From Bacteroidales bacterium (GTDB taxonomy: Bacteria > Bacteroidota > Bacteroidia > Bacteroidales > Muribaculaceae): a stretch of 39,625 nucleotides of DNA. The DNA is taken from assembly GCA_029219425.1 (NCBI GenBank), contig JAQXTJ010000003.1, positions 1 through 39,625 on the forward strand, given 5' to 3'. Numbering within the stretch: position 1 is the first letter of the stretch; each line of letters begins with the position of its first letter. The translations under genes and the position numbers were made by a program. The notes under the pieces were generated by a model. That model was not told the DNA's origin, did no database searches, and saw nothing but the letters and a program-made list of their open reading frames with translations. This document shows, in pieces, positions 29,149-37,743 of this stretch.

Positions 29149-30948
29149 ATGAAAAAGAAATCTTTACTTAGTGTGCTGCTTGCAGCAACAACCACGGCAG
29201 CCTTTGCAGCTCCACAGGTGCCTTCATACAATGAAATCGACCTCACGTCGCTTGTATCTCCGGCATTGTTCCATGGCAACTTGGGTGTCGTTGACTTCAA
29301 TAGCGATGATATTCTCGACGTTTTTGTGAAAGGTCGTGACCTCAATAAAAGTTGGATTCCAAAATTCGTATATCTCACAGGCGACGGCTACTCGTTCACA
29401 AACTGCACTGTTGTTCCCGAACTTGATGGCACTGGTTGGGAGCGTGTGGTTTTGCCAATCGACTACAATAGCGATGGCATCGTGGATGTTATCTATGGTG
29501 CATCTTATGGCTCCAAGCTCTTGAAAAATGATGGAAAGGGGAATTTTACCGAAGTAGAAGGTTTCGCTCTTGAAGGCGAGATTAGCATTGATGGTAATGA
29601 CCAGCAAAAGTGGTATGATGGTGTGCTGCTCACAGCCGACTTCAACCTCGATGGTTATCCCGATGTGGTAACATTCAATGGCAATCCTCGTGAGGACCAG
29701 GGAACACCAACTATCTACCTCAACAATCAAGGCAATGGCACTTTCACTCGCATTGCTGAGAGTGGTCTTAATCCTCAGCGTGGCGGTACGATGGCTATTG
29801 GTGACATCAATGGCGACGGCAAGCCCGACTTGGTTGTATGTGGCTGGATTGACAATGACCGCATTCGCGCATACTATGGCAATGGCGACGGCACATTCAC
29901 GGCTGCCGAGACTGCAATGTTCGATGACACCAACCGTGGAACTGAGAAGGGACACATTATCCTCGTGGATATTGATGCCGATGGCGACCTCGACCTTTTC
30001 GTAACAGGAACATCTTGCCCGCAAGGCTGGGCTCGCGTAGCCGATATTTATCTCAATGACGGAACAGGAAAATTCACTTATACTGACTATGGACTTCCCG
30101 GAGTGCAGGCATCGGCTGCCGACTGGTGCGACCTCAATGCCGATGGAAACATGGATATTGTTTATGTGGGCTATGGAAGCAATGGAGGCGTGACTAATGT
30201 GGCAATCAATCAAGGCAATGGCACTTTTGTGGTGAAGAATAACCTTATCGGCGCTCACCGCGATGGCTGCTCGGTGTTTGCGGCCGATGTCAATGGTAAT
30301 GGTATGATGGATATTCTCGTGATGGGTTATCAAGATGGCTCCGACCACCACTTCCAGCTGATGAACGGACTTGCTTCTCGTGGCGTTAATTCGGCTCCTA
30401 CTGCTCCCACCAACCTCAAGGCATCGTCGGAGGGTGGAAAGGTGACATTCACCTGGGAAGCCGGAAGCGATGCCCAGACTCCCACCGCAGCTCTTCGCTA
30501 CAATGTGTATGTGAAGATGAACGACGGCCGCATCATCACCGTGGTTCCCGCAAATCCCGCATCGGGTGTGCTTCGCTCGGTTAATGGCGTCAGCGGCGCT
30601 CTCGTTGGATGCAGCTATACACTCAATGTCAACGCTGCCGACGTGGCAGAGTGGGGTGTTCAGACAATCGATGGCTGCAAGCTCGGCAGTGCATTTGCAA
30701 CATCAACTGAAATCACAAGTGGCGCAGAGGCCGTGAAGGCTGAGAAGGTGGCTGTGAAGTGCAACGGCCGCACAATCACGGTCAATGCCGATGCACAGGT
30801 GAGCGTAATCGACTTTGCGGGTCGCGTGGTTGCCAATGCAAGCGTTAAAGCCGGCGAGGCAATGGGCACCAACCTCGCAGCAGGTGTATATGTGGTAGAG
30901 GCAACTACCGCACAGGGTAAGAAGATTGAGAAATTTATTATCAAGTAA
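29149..30948 (+). CDS. FG-GAP/VCBS-repeat beta-propeller protein with Fn3-like domain and T9SS C-terminal sorting domain
   Basis: Type I signal peptide (AFA-AP); seven DxNxDGxxD-type motifs (DFNSDDILD, DYNSDGIVD, DFNLDGYPD, DINGDGKPD, DIDADGDLD, DLNADGNMD, DVNGNGMMD); Fn3-like APTNLKASSEGGKVTFTWEAG; C-terminus VSVIDFAGRVVANASVK...LAAGVYVVEATTAQGKKIEKFIIK. Confidence 0.88.
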   Translation: MKKKSLLSVLLAATTTAAFAAPQVPSYNEIDLTSLVSPALFHGNLGVVDFNSDDILDVFVKGRDLNKSWIPKFVYLTGDGYSFTNCTVVPELDGTGWERVVLPIDYNSDGIVDVIYGASYGSKLLKNDGKGNFTEVEGFALEGEISIDGNDQQKWYDGVLLTADFNLDGYPDVVTFNGNPREDQGTPTIYLNNQGNGTFTRIAESGLNPQRGGTMAIGDINGDGKPDLVVCGWIDNDRIRAYYGNGDGTFTAAETAMFDDTNRGTEKGHIILVDIDADGDLDLFVTGTSCPQGWARVADIYLNDGTGKFTYTDYGLPGVQASAADWCDLNADGNMDIVYVGYGSNGGVTNVAINQGNGTFVVKNNLIGAHRDGCSVFAADVNGNGMMDILVMGYQDGSDHHFQLMNGLASRGVNSAPTAPTNLKASSEGGKVTFTWEAGSDAQTPTAALRYNVYVKMNDGRIITVVPANPASGVLRSVNGVSGALVGCSYTLNVNAADVAEWGVQTIDGCKLGSAFATSTEITSGAEAVKAEKVAVKCNGRTITVNADAQVSVIDFAGRVVANASVKAGEAMGTNLAAGVYVVEATTAQGKKIEKFIIK

Positions 30949-31008
30949 TTGCTTATTTTGGGTTTATATATTCAGGTATAGTTTTTTAAGTTAGTTTACT
31001 TAGGTATT

Positions 31009-31050
31009 CGTGGCTTGTGCCACTTTCATGATAGCACAAGCCACGATTTT
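31009..31050 (+). terminator. Rho-independent terminator-like hairpin after the VCBS gene
   Basis: CGTGGCTTGTGC (31009-31020) pairs perfectly with GCACAAGCCACG (31034-31045), followed by ATTTT. Confidence 0.75.
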
Positions 31051-31064
31051 ACAAAAAAAATCGC

Positions 31065-31072
31065 TATATTTG
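31065..31072 (+). promoter_or_regulatory. Candidate -7 element (TATATTTG) upstream of the GH-D gene
   Basis: TAnnTTTG match, 29 nt before the ATG; directly after the terminator hairpin. Confidence 0.45.
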
Positions 31073-31101
31073 CATTACTAATCAAAGATAATCGTAGGGT
31101 T

Positions 31102-33504
31102 ATGAGAATCACAACGAAGATATTATCGGTTCTTGCTCTTGCAAGTAGCAGTCTGCTTGCAATGGGCGGAAACCTCTATATCACCGACGGTGCATGGAAA
31201 ATCACTGCCGGAACATCGAACACACTGACCTATACGGTCGATGGTAACACCATCATCAAGAATGCCTACGTCACGGCGCTTGATGAGAGTTACAACACAA
31301 TGTCGTCGAAGAACTATCCCACATGCAACCTCACATCGAAGAGCATCAGCGACGGTTTTGGTACGGGAACACAGTACACCTACCGCTTTTCGGGCAAGAG
31401 TGGACAGAATGACCTTGAGCAGAACATCTACATCTATACGAACCAACCTTATATTCTCGTGGAGGCATCGGTGATAGCCTCATCGGGTACTACATCGAGT
31501 ACAAAAATATGCCCGATAGTGTCGGAAACCACTACAACCCTCTCGGTGCTTGGCAGCAGCAACAACCGCGTGTATAACATGCCATTCTGCAACGACAACT
31601 GGGCTACTTTCAACACAGTTACATGGGAAACCGGACAACAGGTGATTTCGTGTGAGGCAACAACCCTCTTCAATACCGACAGCCGCAAGGCGATAGTCCT
31701 TGGCTCGGTTGACCACACCACCTGGAAATCGGCAGTGTATGTAACGCCCAATGGCAGCAACCGCATGCGCAAGCTCACCGCCGAGGCAGGCTACATAGGC
31801 GAGCGCACTTGGGACGTTGTGAAAGACAAGGCTTCGAGCGAGCGCCACGGAGCAGTGAAGGGCGCGAAAGTAAGCTCACCGCGCTTTATGCTGGGCGTGT
31901 TCGACGACTGGCGCACGGGAATGGAGACATTTGGTGATGCCAATACCGTGATTTGCCCCAAATATGAGTGGACCAAAGATGAGTCGCTCTTTGGCTGGCA
32001 GTCGTGGGGAGGCATGGAATTTGGACTTAATTACACCTCGGCAATGAGTGTGCTCGACTTCTTCGAGCGCGAGCTGAAGCCGGTGGGATTCTTCAATAAG
32101 CAGGGCCGGTGCCACCTGGTGCTCGACTCAGGCTGGAGTGCACTCAACGATGACCAACTTCGCCGTTATGCCAGTCGCTGCAAGGAACTTGGCTTCGTGC
32201 CCGGTATCTACACCACACCATGGTCGTACTGGGGAAGCGAGCAGCAGGTGCTCAACAACGATGAGTGGGAAGGCGGACGTCTTGGCGAGATGGTGCTGAA
32301 GGCAGGCGGCAAGTATCGCCACATTGTAGGTTGGTCGCTCGACCCGACACACCCGGCAGTGAAGGAGTGGAACCGCCGCACAATACAGAAATTCCGCAAT
32401 CTCGGCTTTGAATTTGTGAAGATTGACTTCCTCAACAATGGCTCGCAGGAGGCCGATTCCTGGTATGACCCGAATATCACAACAGGAATGCAGGCTTATA
32501 ACTACGGACTCGATTACATTAAGGAGTTCTGTGGCGATGATATGATGATTGACTTCTCGATTGCGCCCGTATTCCCCAACAAGGCACATGTGCGCCGCAT
32601 AGGTTGCGATGCCTGGGGTGAGCTGAAATTCTCGATGTACACCCTCAATTGCATTCAAGGCTCTTGGTGGCTCGACCGCATGTATGCTTTCAACGACCCC
32701 GACCACATGTGTCTGTCGAAAGTGAAATTCTCGGGCAAGGGTTCGCCCGATGAGCAGGAGGCACGCATTCGCTACACTTGTGGCTTGATTACGGGCATGA
32801 CCTTGCTTGGCGGCACCTACGCCTACGAGGGAGAAGTGAAGGGCAACTATGGCCATGTGGTGGGCTATGACGAGGAGCGTGCCCGCGCGGTGAAATTTGC
32901 TACGAACAAAGGGCTCACCGAAATGGGTCGGATTGGCAAGACGTTCCGCCCCGTTGAGGCGACATTCAAGTATAATTCATCGCTCTGGAGCACCAACGAC
33001 GTTGCCGTAGATAAAGAGTTCGTTATGGATACTCCCGATGCGTTCTACTATGTGGTATTCAACTACGAGCAGAATGGAGCGCTCAACTTTGCGCCCAATT
33101 TTGAGCGCCTTGGCGTAAGTGCCTCGGAGTTTGTGCGCGTAACCGAGCTTTGGGAGAGCAAGACATATACCAACCCTGCATCGATGCAGATAAGCGTGCC
33201 CAATAAGGACGTGCGCATCTATCGCTTTGAGCGTGCCGGCTATGGCAAGGCAGAATCAACTTTGATCGACCCTGCGGGGTCGGTCAAAGTGAGTTTCCGC
33301 AATGGCGAGCTGCATGTGTGCGCCGCCGAGGCAGTGAGCAGTGTGAGCGTCTATGGAATCGACGGCTCGGCACTTGCCACACTCACACCCGGCAGCTATG
33401 CCTGTGAGCTCGCAGTGCCACTGGGCAGACACATGGGCGTTGTCATAGCCAAGGTGACACTTGAATCGGGGCGTACGGCAGTGCTCAAGGTTGCGGCACG
33501 CTGA
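31102..33504 (+). CDS. Clan GH-D alpha-galactosidase-like (GH27/GH36-type) secreted enzyme with T9SS-like C-terminal tail
   Basis: LVLDSGWSALNDDQLRRYASRCKELGFVPGIYTTPW, FEFVKIDFLNNG (candidate nucleophile Asp), RRIGCDAWGELK, YAFNDPDHM; tail VSSVSVYGIDGSALATLTPG...VVIAKVTLESGRTAVLKVAAR. Start set at 31102. Confidence 0.8.
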   Translation: MRITTKILSVLALASSSLLAMGGNLYITDGAWKITAGTSNTLTYTVDGNTIIKNAYVTALDESYNTMSSKNYPTCNLTSKSISDGFGTGTQYTYRFSGKSGQNDLEQNIYIYTNQPYILVEASVIASSGTTSSTKICPIVSETTTTLSVLGSSNNRVYNMPFCNDNWATFNTVTWETGQQVISCEATTLFNTDSRKAIVLGSVDHTTWKSAVYVTPNGSNRMRKLTAEAGYIGERTWDVVKDKASSERHGAVKGAKVSSPRFMLGVFDDWRTGMETFGDANTVICPKYEWTKDESLFGWQSWGGMEFGLNYTSAMSVLDFFERELKPVGFFNKQGRCHLVLDSGWSALNDDQLRRYASRCKELGFVPGIYTTPWSYWGSEQQVLNNDEWEGGRLGEMVLKAGGKYRHIVGWSLDPTHPAVKEWNRRTIQKFRNLGFEFVKIDFLNNGSQEADSWYDPNITTGMQAYNYGLDYIKEFCGDDMMIDFSIAPVFPNKAHVRRIGCDAWGELKFSMYTLNCIQGSWWLDRMYAFNDPDHMCLSKVKFSGKGSPDEQEARIRYTCGLITGMTLLGGTYAYEGEVKGNYGHVVGYDEERARAVKFATNKGLTEMGRIGKTFRPVEATFKYNSSLWSTNDVAVDKEFVMDTPDAFYYVVFNYEQNGALNFAPNFERLGVSASEFVRVTELWESKTYTNPASMQISVPNKDVRIYRFERAGYGKAESTLIDPAGSVKVSFRNGELHVCAAEAVSSVSVYGIDGSALATLTPGSYACELAVPLGRHMGVVIAKVTLESGRTAVLKVAAR

Positions 33505-33571
33505 TTTGCTGCCGCACCTTCCTGCCAATCACCTCACACTTCTATGCCCACAAAACTAAATCGAAGACTAC

Positions 33572-36500
33572 ATGAATCTCAATTATCATAGCGCATTATT
33601 TGCACAATTGCGCCTCATTGTGCTGCTACTTGCCGCTTTGGCGGCAACCGAAGAGGCAAATGCGCTCGACAACTATTCATTCAAGCACATCGACAGCAGC
33701 ACCGGACTCTCATCGAGCAACGTGAAATGCATTGTCGAGGACAGCTATGGTTTTATGTGGCTTGGCACCAAGAACGGACTCAACCGCTACGACGGTGTGA
33801 ACATGCGGCTCCTCGACTGCTACGATGAGGAGCTGAAGCAGGGAAACAACAACATAGGCGCACTCTATGAGGACGAGAACAAGATGCTCTGGGTGGGAAC
33901 CGACCGAGGCATCTATATCTACAATCCACGCACCGACCGTTTCACAAAGGCCGTGCAGAAAGATGCCAAGACAGGCACCGTGGCCGACAACTGGGTGCAG
34001 TCGATAGTGGGCGACCAGAGGGGCAATGTGTGGGCGCTTGTGCCCGACCAGGGTGTGTTCCACTACCACGACGGTGACAAAGTGGACTACTACAACATCA
34101 CAAAAGACGGAAACTTCAAGAAAATATTCCCATCTAATATATTCGTCAGCAGCAAGAAGAATGTGTGGATATGCACCACAGGCTCAGGCCTCTACCGCCT
34201 GAATGTGGAAACCCGGGATTTTGAGCAGATAGCACAGGTTGACGATACTTCGCTGCTTGGCATAAATTTTATCTCGATTGCCGAGGACATCACCGGCTCG
34301 CTGATTCTGGCATCGAATGAGGGGCGGATTTTCCGCTTCAACACACGTGCGAACAACATATCGGAGATTCCATTCACCTGCGCGGGCAAGGTGTATCTTC
34401 GCTGTTTGGCCTGCTTCGACGGAGAGATTTGGATAGGCACGCAGCACGGACTCTACATCATCGACACGATAAGGCACACTGAGCGTTACCTCATAAACGA
34501 CCCACTCAATGAGTTCAGCCTGTCGGACGACATAGTTTACTACATCTACAAGAGCAAGCAGAATGATGCCTGGATAGGAACCATGTTTGGTGGCGTGGAC
34601 TACATGCCACGCCACAAATTCACATTTGAGTACTTCGGGCTTGGAGCCGGACTGAGCAGCCGGCGAGTGCGCGGACTGGCGCAGGCAGCCGATGGGCGCA
34701 TCTGGATAGGCACTGAGGAGAAGGGGCTGAATGTGCTGAATCCGGCAACAGGGACAGTCACATTTGCCGAGCAACGACCCATACCCAGCAACAATACCAT
34801 ACTGATGCTAACTTCGAGCGGAGGTGATATTGTGGCGTCGTTCAGCCGATTGGGTCTGGTGAGAGTGGAATCGGCGAAGAACTACACGAAACTATTCGAC
34901 AACAACAGCGGCTCCAACGGAGTGTACTCTTACCTGAAGGACAGCAGCGGCACCGAATGGGTGGGACTTGGCTATGCCCTCTACCGCCGCAAGGCGGGAG
35001 CGGCCGATTTTGAGCATATAACGGCAACAGGATATGACTGGATATTCACCATTGCCGAATCGACCAACGGAGAGGTGTGGCTTGGCACTATGGGAAACGG
35101 AGTGTGGCGCTACACACCCCATAACGGACTTTTCAGACAGTACACCTGCGATGGAGAGAATCCCAGCGGACTCCGCTCTAACTCAATCAGCGCATTGTAC
35201 ACCGACAGCAAGGGACGGCTGTGGCTCTCGACCGACCGTGGCGGAATAAGCCGCTACAACCGCGACACAGATGACTTTACCACATTCGGACAGGAAGAGG
35301 GGCTTCCCGACGATGTGGCATACAGCATGCTTGAGGACGAGAATGGGAATCTGTGGTTCGGCACCAACAAGGGGCTTGTGAAATTCAATCCCAACACGGC
35401 AGCGGTGAAGGTGTTCACCATGAAGGACGGTCTGCCGGGCAACCAGTTCAACTACGGTCAGGCAGTGAAGACTGGCAGCGGAATGTTCTACTTCGGCTGC
35501 ATCGACGGCGTTGTGGCCTTCAATCCGCAGAACGAGGAGCTCCAGACTTCGCTCGAAGGCATATACTTCACGCGGATGGACGTGCTCAACGATGAGGTGT
35601 ATCCCGGTGAGGAGGGTTCGCCGCTTGAGCAGAACATACTGTTCACCGACCAAATCACGCTCCCCTACGACCTTGCCACCTTCTCGCTCGATGTGGCATC
35701 GCCCAACTTCGGCACCACAGGAGGCGACATCTACAGCTACAAGATAGAGCCACTTGGCGACAAGTGGATAACGATGCACAACAACCGCATTTCGTTCACC
35801 AATCTTGCCACCGGCGACTACAAGCTCACGGTGCGCGTGGAGAACAACGGCAAGAAAGTGGAGCGCGAGATGCGAATCACGATACTGCCACCCTGGTGGC
35901 TCTCGGGATGGGCATTCTTTTGCTATTTCCTCATGGCTGCGCTTGCGGTGGTATGCTGGTTCTGCTGGTATCGCAACCACAAGGAGCAGCAGCTCAGGGA
36001 GAGGCAGAAGCTCTTTGCCATCAACAAGGAGAAGGAGCTGTATGAGAGCAAGGTGAACTTCTTCACCGAGGTTGCCCATGAGATACGCACGCCGATAGCT
36101 CTTATCGACGCGCCTCTTGAGGCAATAGAGGAGATAGGCGTGAGCGATGGCAAAGTGGCGCACTACCTGAATGTGATGCGCCAGAACACGCGCCGCCTGC
36201 TCAACCTCACCGGGCAACTGCTCGACTTCCAGAAGATTGACTCGGGGCGCATGGTGCTCACGAGCGAGAATGTGGATATTGCGCTGCTCGTGACCGAGAC
36301 CCTCGACCGCTTTGAGCCTGCAATCATGGTGAAGCACAAGCAACTGCTGCGGCATGTGACCGATGAGCAGATAATCGTATCGACCGACAAGGAGGCTGTG
36401 ACCAAGATACTGAGCAACCTGCTCAACAATGCGCTGAAATATGCCTCGAGGACAATAGAAGTGACGCTCACGGCCGACGACAAGACTTTTGTGCTGCGCG

Positions 36501-37594
36501 TGATGAGCGACGGAAAGAAAATAACCGAAGCCGACCGCAGGCGCATATTTGAGCCATTCTACCAGATTGACAAGACCATGAGTGGCGAGAATGGCGTGGG
36601 AATTGGGCTGCCGCTGTCGCTGTCGCTTGCCAAGATGCTTGGCGGTGTGCTCTATCTTGAGGAGAACACAGGCGATGAGAATGTGTTCTCACTCTCCCTA
36701 CCCATCAACAAGACCGACATCAGGCAGAACAACAAGAATGTGGTAGTCACCTCCGACTATCTCATTGAGGAGGGCTCGAACCAGTCGAAAGAGAATGCTG
36801 CCGGATACACGGTGCTCATAGTGGAGGACAACGACAATATGCGTGAGTTCCTCGCCGACCAGGTGAACATGTCGTTCTCGGTTGAGACCGCAAGTAACGG
36901 CAAGGAGGCATTTGAGAAGCTGAAAAAGAGCCATATCGACCTGATAGTGACCGATGTGATGATGCCCGAGATGAATGGCTATGAGCTGTGCAAGGCTGTG
37001 AAGGCCGACATCGACCTGTCGCACATTCCGGTGGTGTTCATCACAGCGAAAAACGACCTCGACAGCAAGATAAAGAGCCTGCAACTTGGCGCAGAGGCCT
37101 ACATCGAGAAGCCTTTCTCGGTGAAATACTTCCGCCAGCTCATCCGCTCACTGCTCGACAACCGCCGCCGCGAGCGCGAGGCATTCTCGAAGAAGCCTTT
37201 CTTCAACGTGGATAACATGCACGTGAACAAGGCCGATGAGGAGTTCATCAACAAGGTGGTGAAAATCATTGAGGACAACATAGGCGAGGACAACTTCAGC
37301 GTGGAGTCGATGGCCGACATCTTCTGCATGAGCCATTCGAGCCTGCTTCGCAAGATTAAGACGGTGTTTAATCTCTCGCCGGTGGAGCTGATAAGGCTAA
37401 TCAAGCTGAAGAAGGCTGCCGAGCTAATTCAGGAGGGCAAATACCGCATTGGCGACATCTGCTACATGGTGGGCATATCGTCGCAGAGCTACTTCAGCAA
37501 ACTCTTCTTCAAGCAATTTGGCATCACGCCCAAGGACTTTGAGAAGCAGTGCCAGAAGAAGCTGCAAGGCACGGTGCCCGAACAGCTAAAATAG
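33572..37594 (+). CDS. Hybrid two-component system sensor/regulator (HTCS): Reg_prop propeller, Y_Y_Y, TM, HisKA, HATPase, REC, AraC HTH
   Basis: Reg_prop repeats (FMWLGTKNGLNRYDG, LWVGTDRGIYIYNPRT...); TM near WWLSGWAFFCYFLMAALAVVCWF; H-box FFTEVAHEIRTPIALI; VGIGLPLSLSLAKMLGG; REC LIVTDVMMPEMNGYELC; AraC HTH IGDICYMVGISSQSYFSKLFFKQFGITPKDF. Confidence 0.97.
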   Translation: MNLNYHSALFAQLRLIVLLLAALAATEEANALDNYSFKHIDSSTGLSSSNVKCIVEDSYGFMWLGTKNGLNRYDGVNMRLLDCYDEELKQGNNNIGALYEDENKMLWVGTDRGIYIYNPRTDRFTKAVQKDAKTGTVADNWVQSIVGDQRGNVWALVPDQGVFHYHDGDKVDYYNITKDGNFKKIFPSNIFVSSKKNVWICTTGSGLYRLNVETRDFEQIAQVDDTSLLGINFISIAEDITGSLILASNEGRIFRFNTRANNISEIPFTCAGKVYLRCLACFDGEIWIGTQHGLYIIDTIRHTERYLINDPLNEFSLSDDIVYYIYKSKQNDAWIGTMFGGVDYMPRHKFTFEYFGLGAGLSSRRVRGLAQAADGRIWIGTEEKGLNVLNPATGTVTFAEQRPIPSNNTILMLTSSGGDIVASFSRLGLVRVESAKNYTKLFDNNSGSNGVYSYLKDSSGTEWVGLGYALYRRKAGAADFEHITATGYDWIFTIAESTNGEVWLGTMGNGVWRYTPHNGLFRQYTCDGENPSGLRSNSISALYTDSKGRLWLSTDRGGISRYNRDTDDFTTFGQEEGLPDDVAYSMLEDENGNLWFGTNKGLVKFNPNTAAVKVFTMKDGLPGNQFNYGQAVKTGSGMFYFGCIDGVVAFNPQNEELQTSLEGIYFTRMDVLNDEVYPGEEGSPLEQNILFTDQITLPYDLATFSLDVASPNFGTTGGDIYSYKIEPLGDKWITMHNNRISFTNLATGDYKLTVRVENNGKKVEREMRITILPPWWLSGWAFFCYFLMAALAVVCWFCWYRNHKEQQLRERQKLFAINKEKELYESKVNFFTEVAHEIRTPIALIDAPLEAIEEIGVSDGKVAHYLNVMRQNTRRLLNLTGQLLDFQKIDSGRMVLTSENVDIALLVTETLDRFEPAIMVKHKQLLRHVTDEQIIVSTDKEAVTKILSNLLNNALKYASRTIEVTLTADDKTFVLRVMSDGKKITEADRRRIFEPFYQIDKTMSGENGVGIGLPLSLSLAKMLGGVLYLEENTGDENVFSLSLPINKTDIRQNNKNVVVTSDYLIEEGSNQSKENAAGYTVLIVEDNDNMREFLADQVNMSFSVETASNGKEAFEKLKKSHIDLIVTDVMMPEMNGYELCKAVKADIDLSHIPVVFITAKNDLDSKIKSLQLGAEAYIEKPFSVKYFRQLIRSLLDNRRREREAFSKKPFFNVDNMHVNKADEEFINKVVKIIEDNIGEDNFSVESMADIFCMSHSSLLRKIKTVFNLSPVELIRLIKLKKAAELIQEGKYRIGDICYMVGISSQSYFSKLFFKQFGITPKDFEKQCQKKLQGTVPEQLK

Positions 37595-37659
37595 CAACAT
37601 TTGGCGGAAAATGGCGATTTTTTGGAGTTTTCATGGCTTTTGGCTAAAGAAATAATGAG

Positions 37660-37667
37660 TAATTTTG
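37660..37667 (+). promoter_or_regulatory. Candidate promoter (TTTG-N17-TAATTTTG) upstream of the esterase gene
   Basis: TTTG at 37639-37642, then TAATTTTG at 37660-37667; close to the Bacteroidetes -33/-7 consensus. Confidence 0.5.
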
Positions 37668-37743
37668 TGGGCAGGAGAGGAAACCAGGAGTATCCTTCCA
37701 CTGAGAAAACAACATAGACTTCTAACAATCATTTATCAAGACA

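Noticed and set aside
29224-30351. 375-aa minus-strand ORF with repetitive I-x-I-x-V character
   Set aside because: The repetitiveness is the reverse complement of the DxNxDG repeats in the VCBS gene, not an independent gene.
35183-36355. 390-aa minus-strand ORF inside the HTCS gene
   Set aside because: Antisense shadow ORF opposite well-supported sensor kinase domains.
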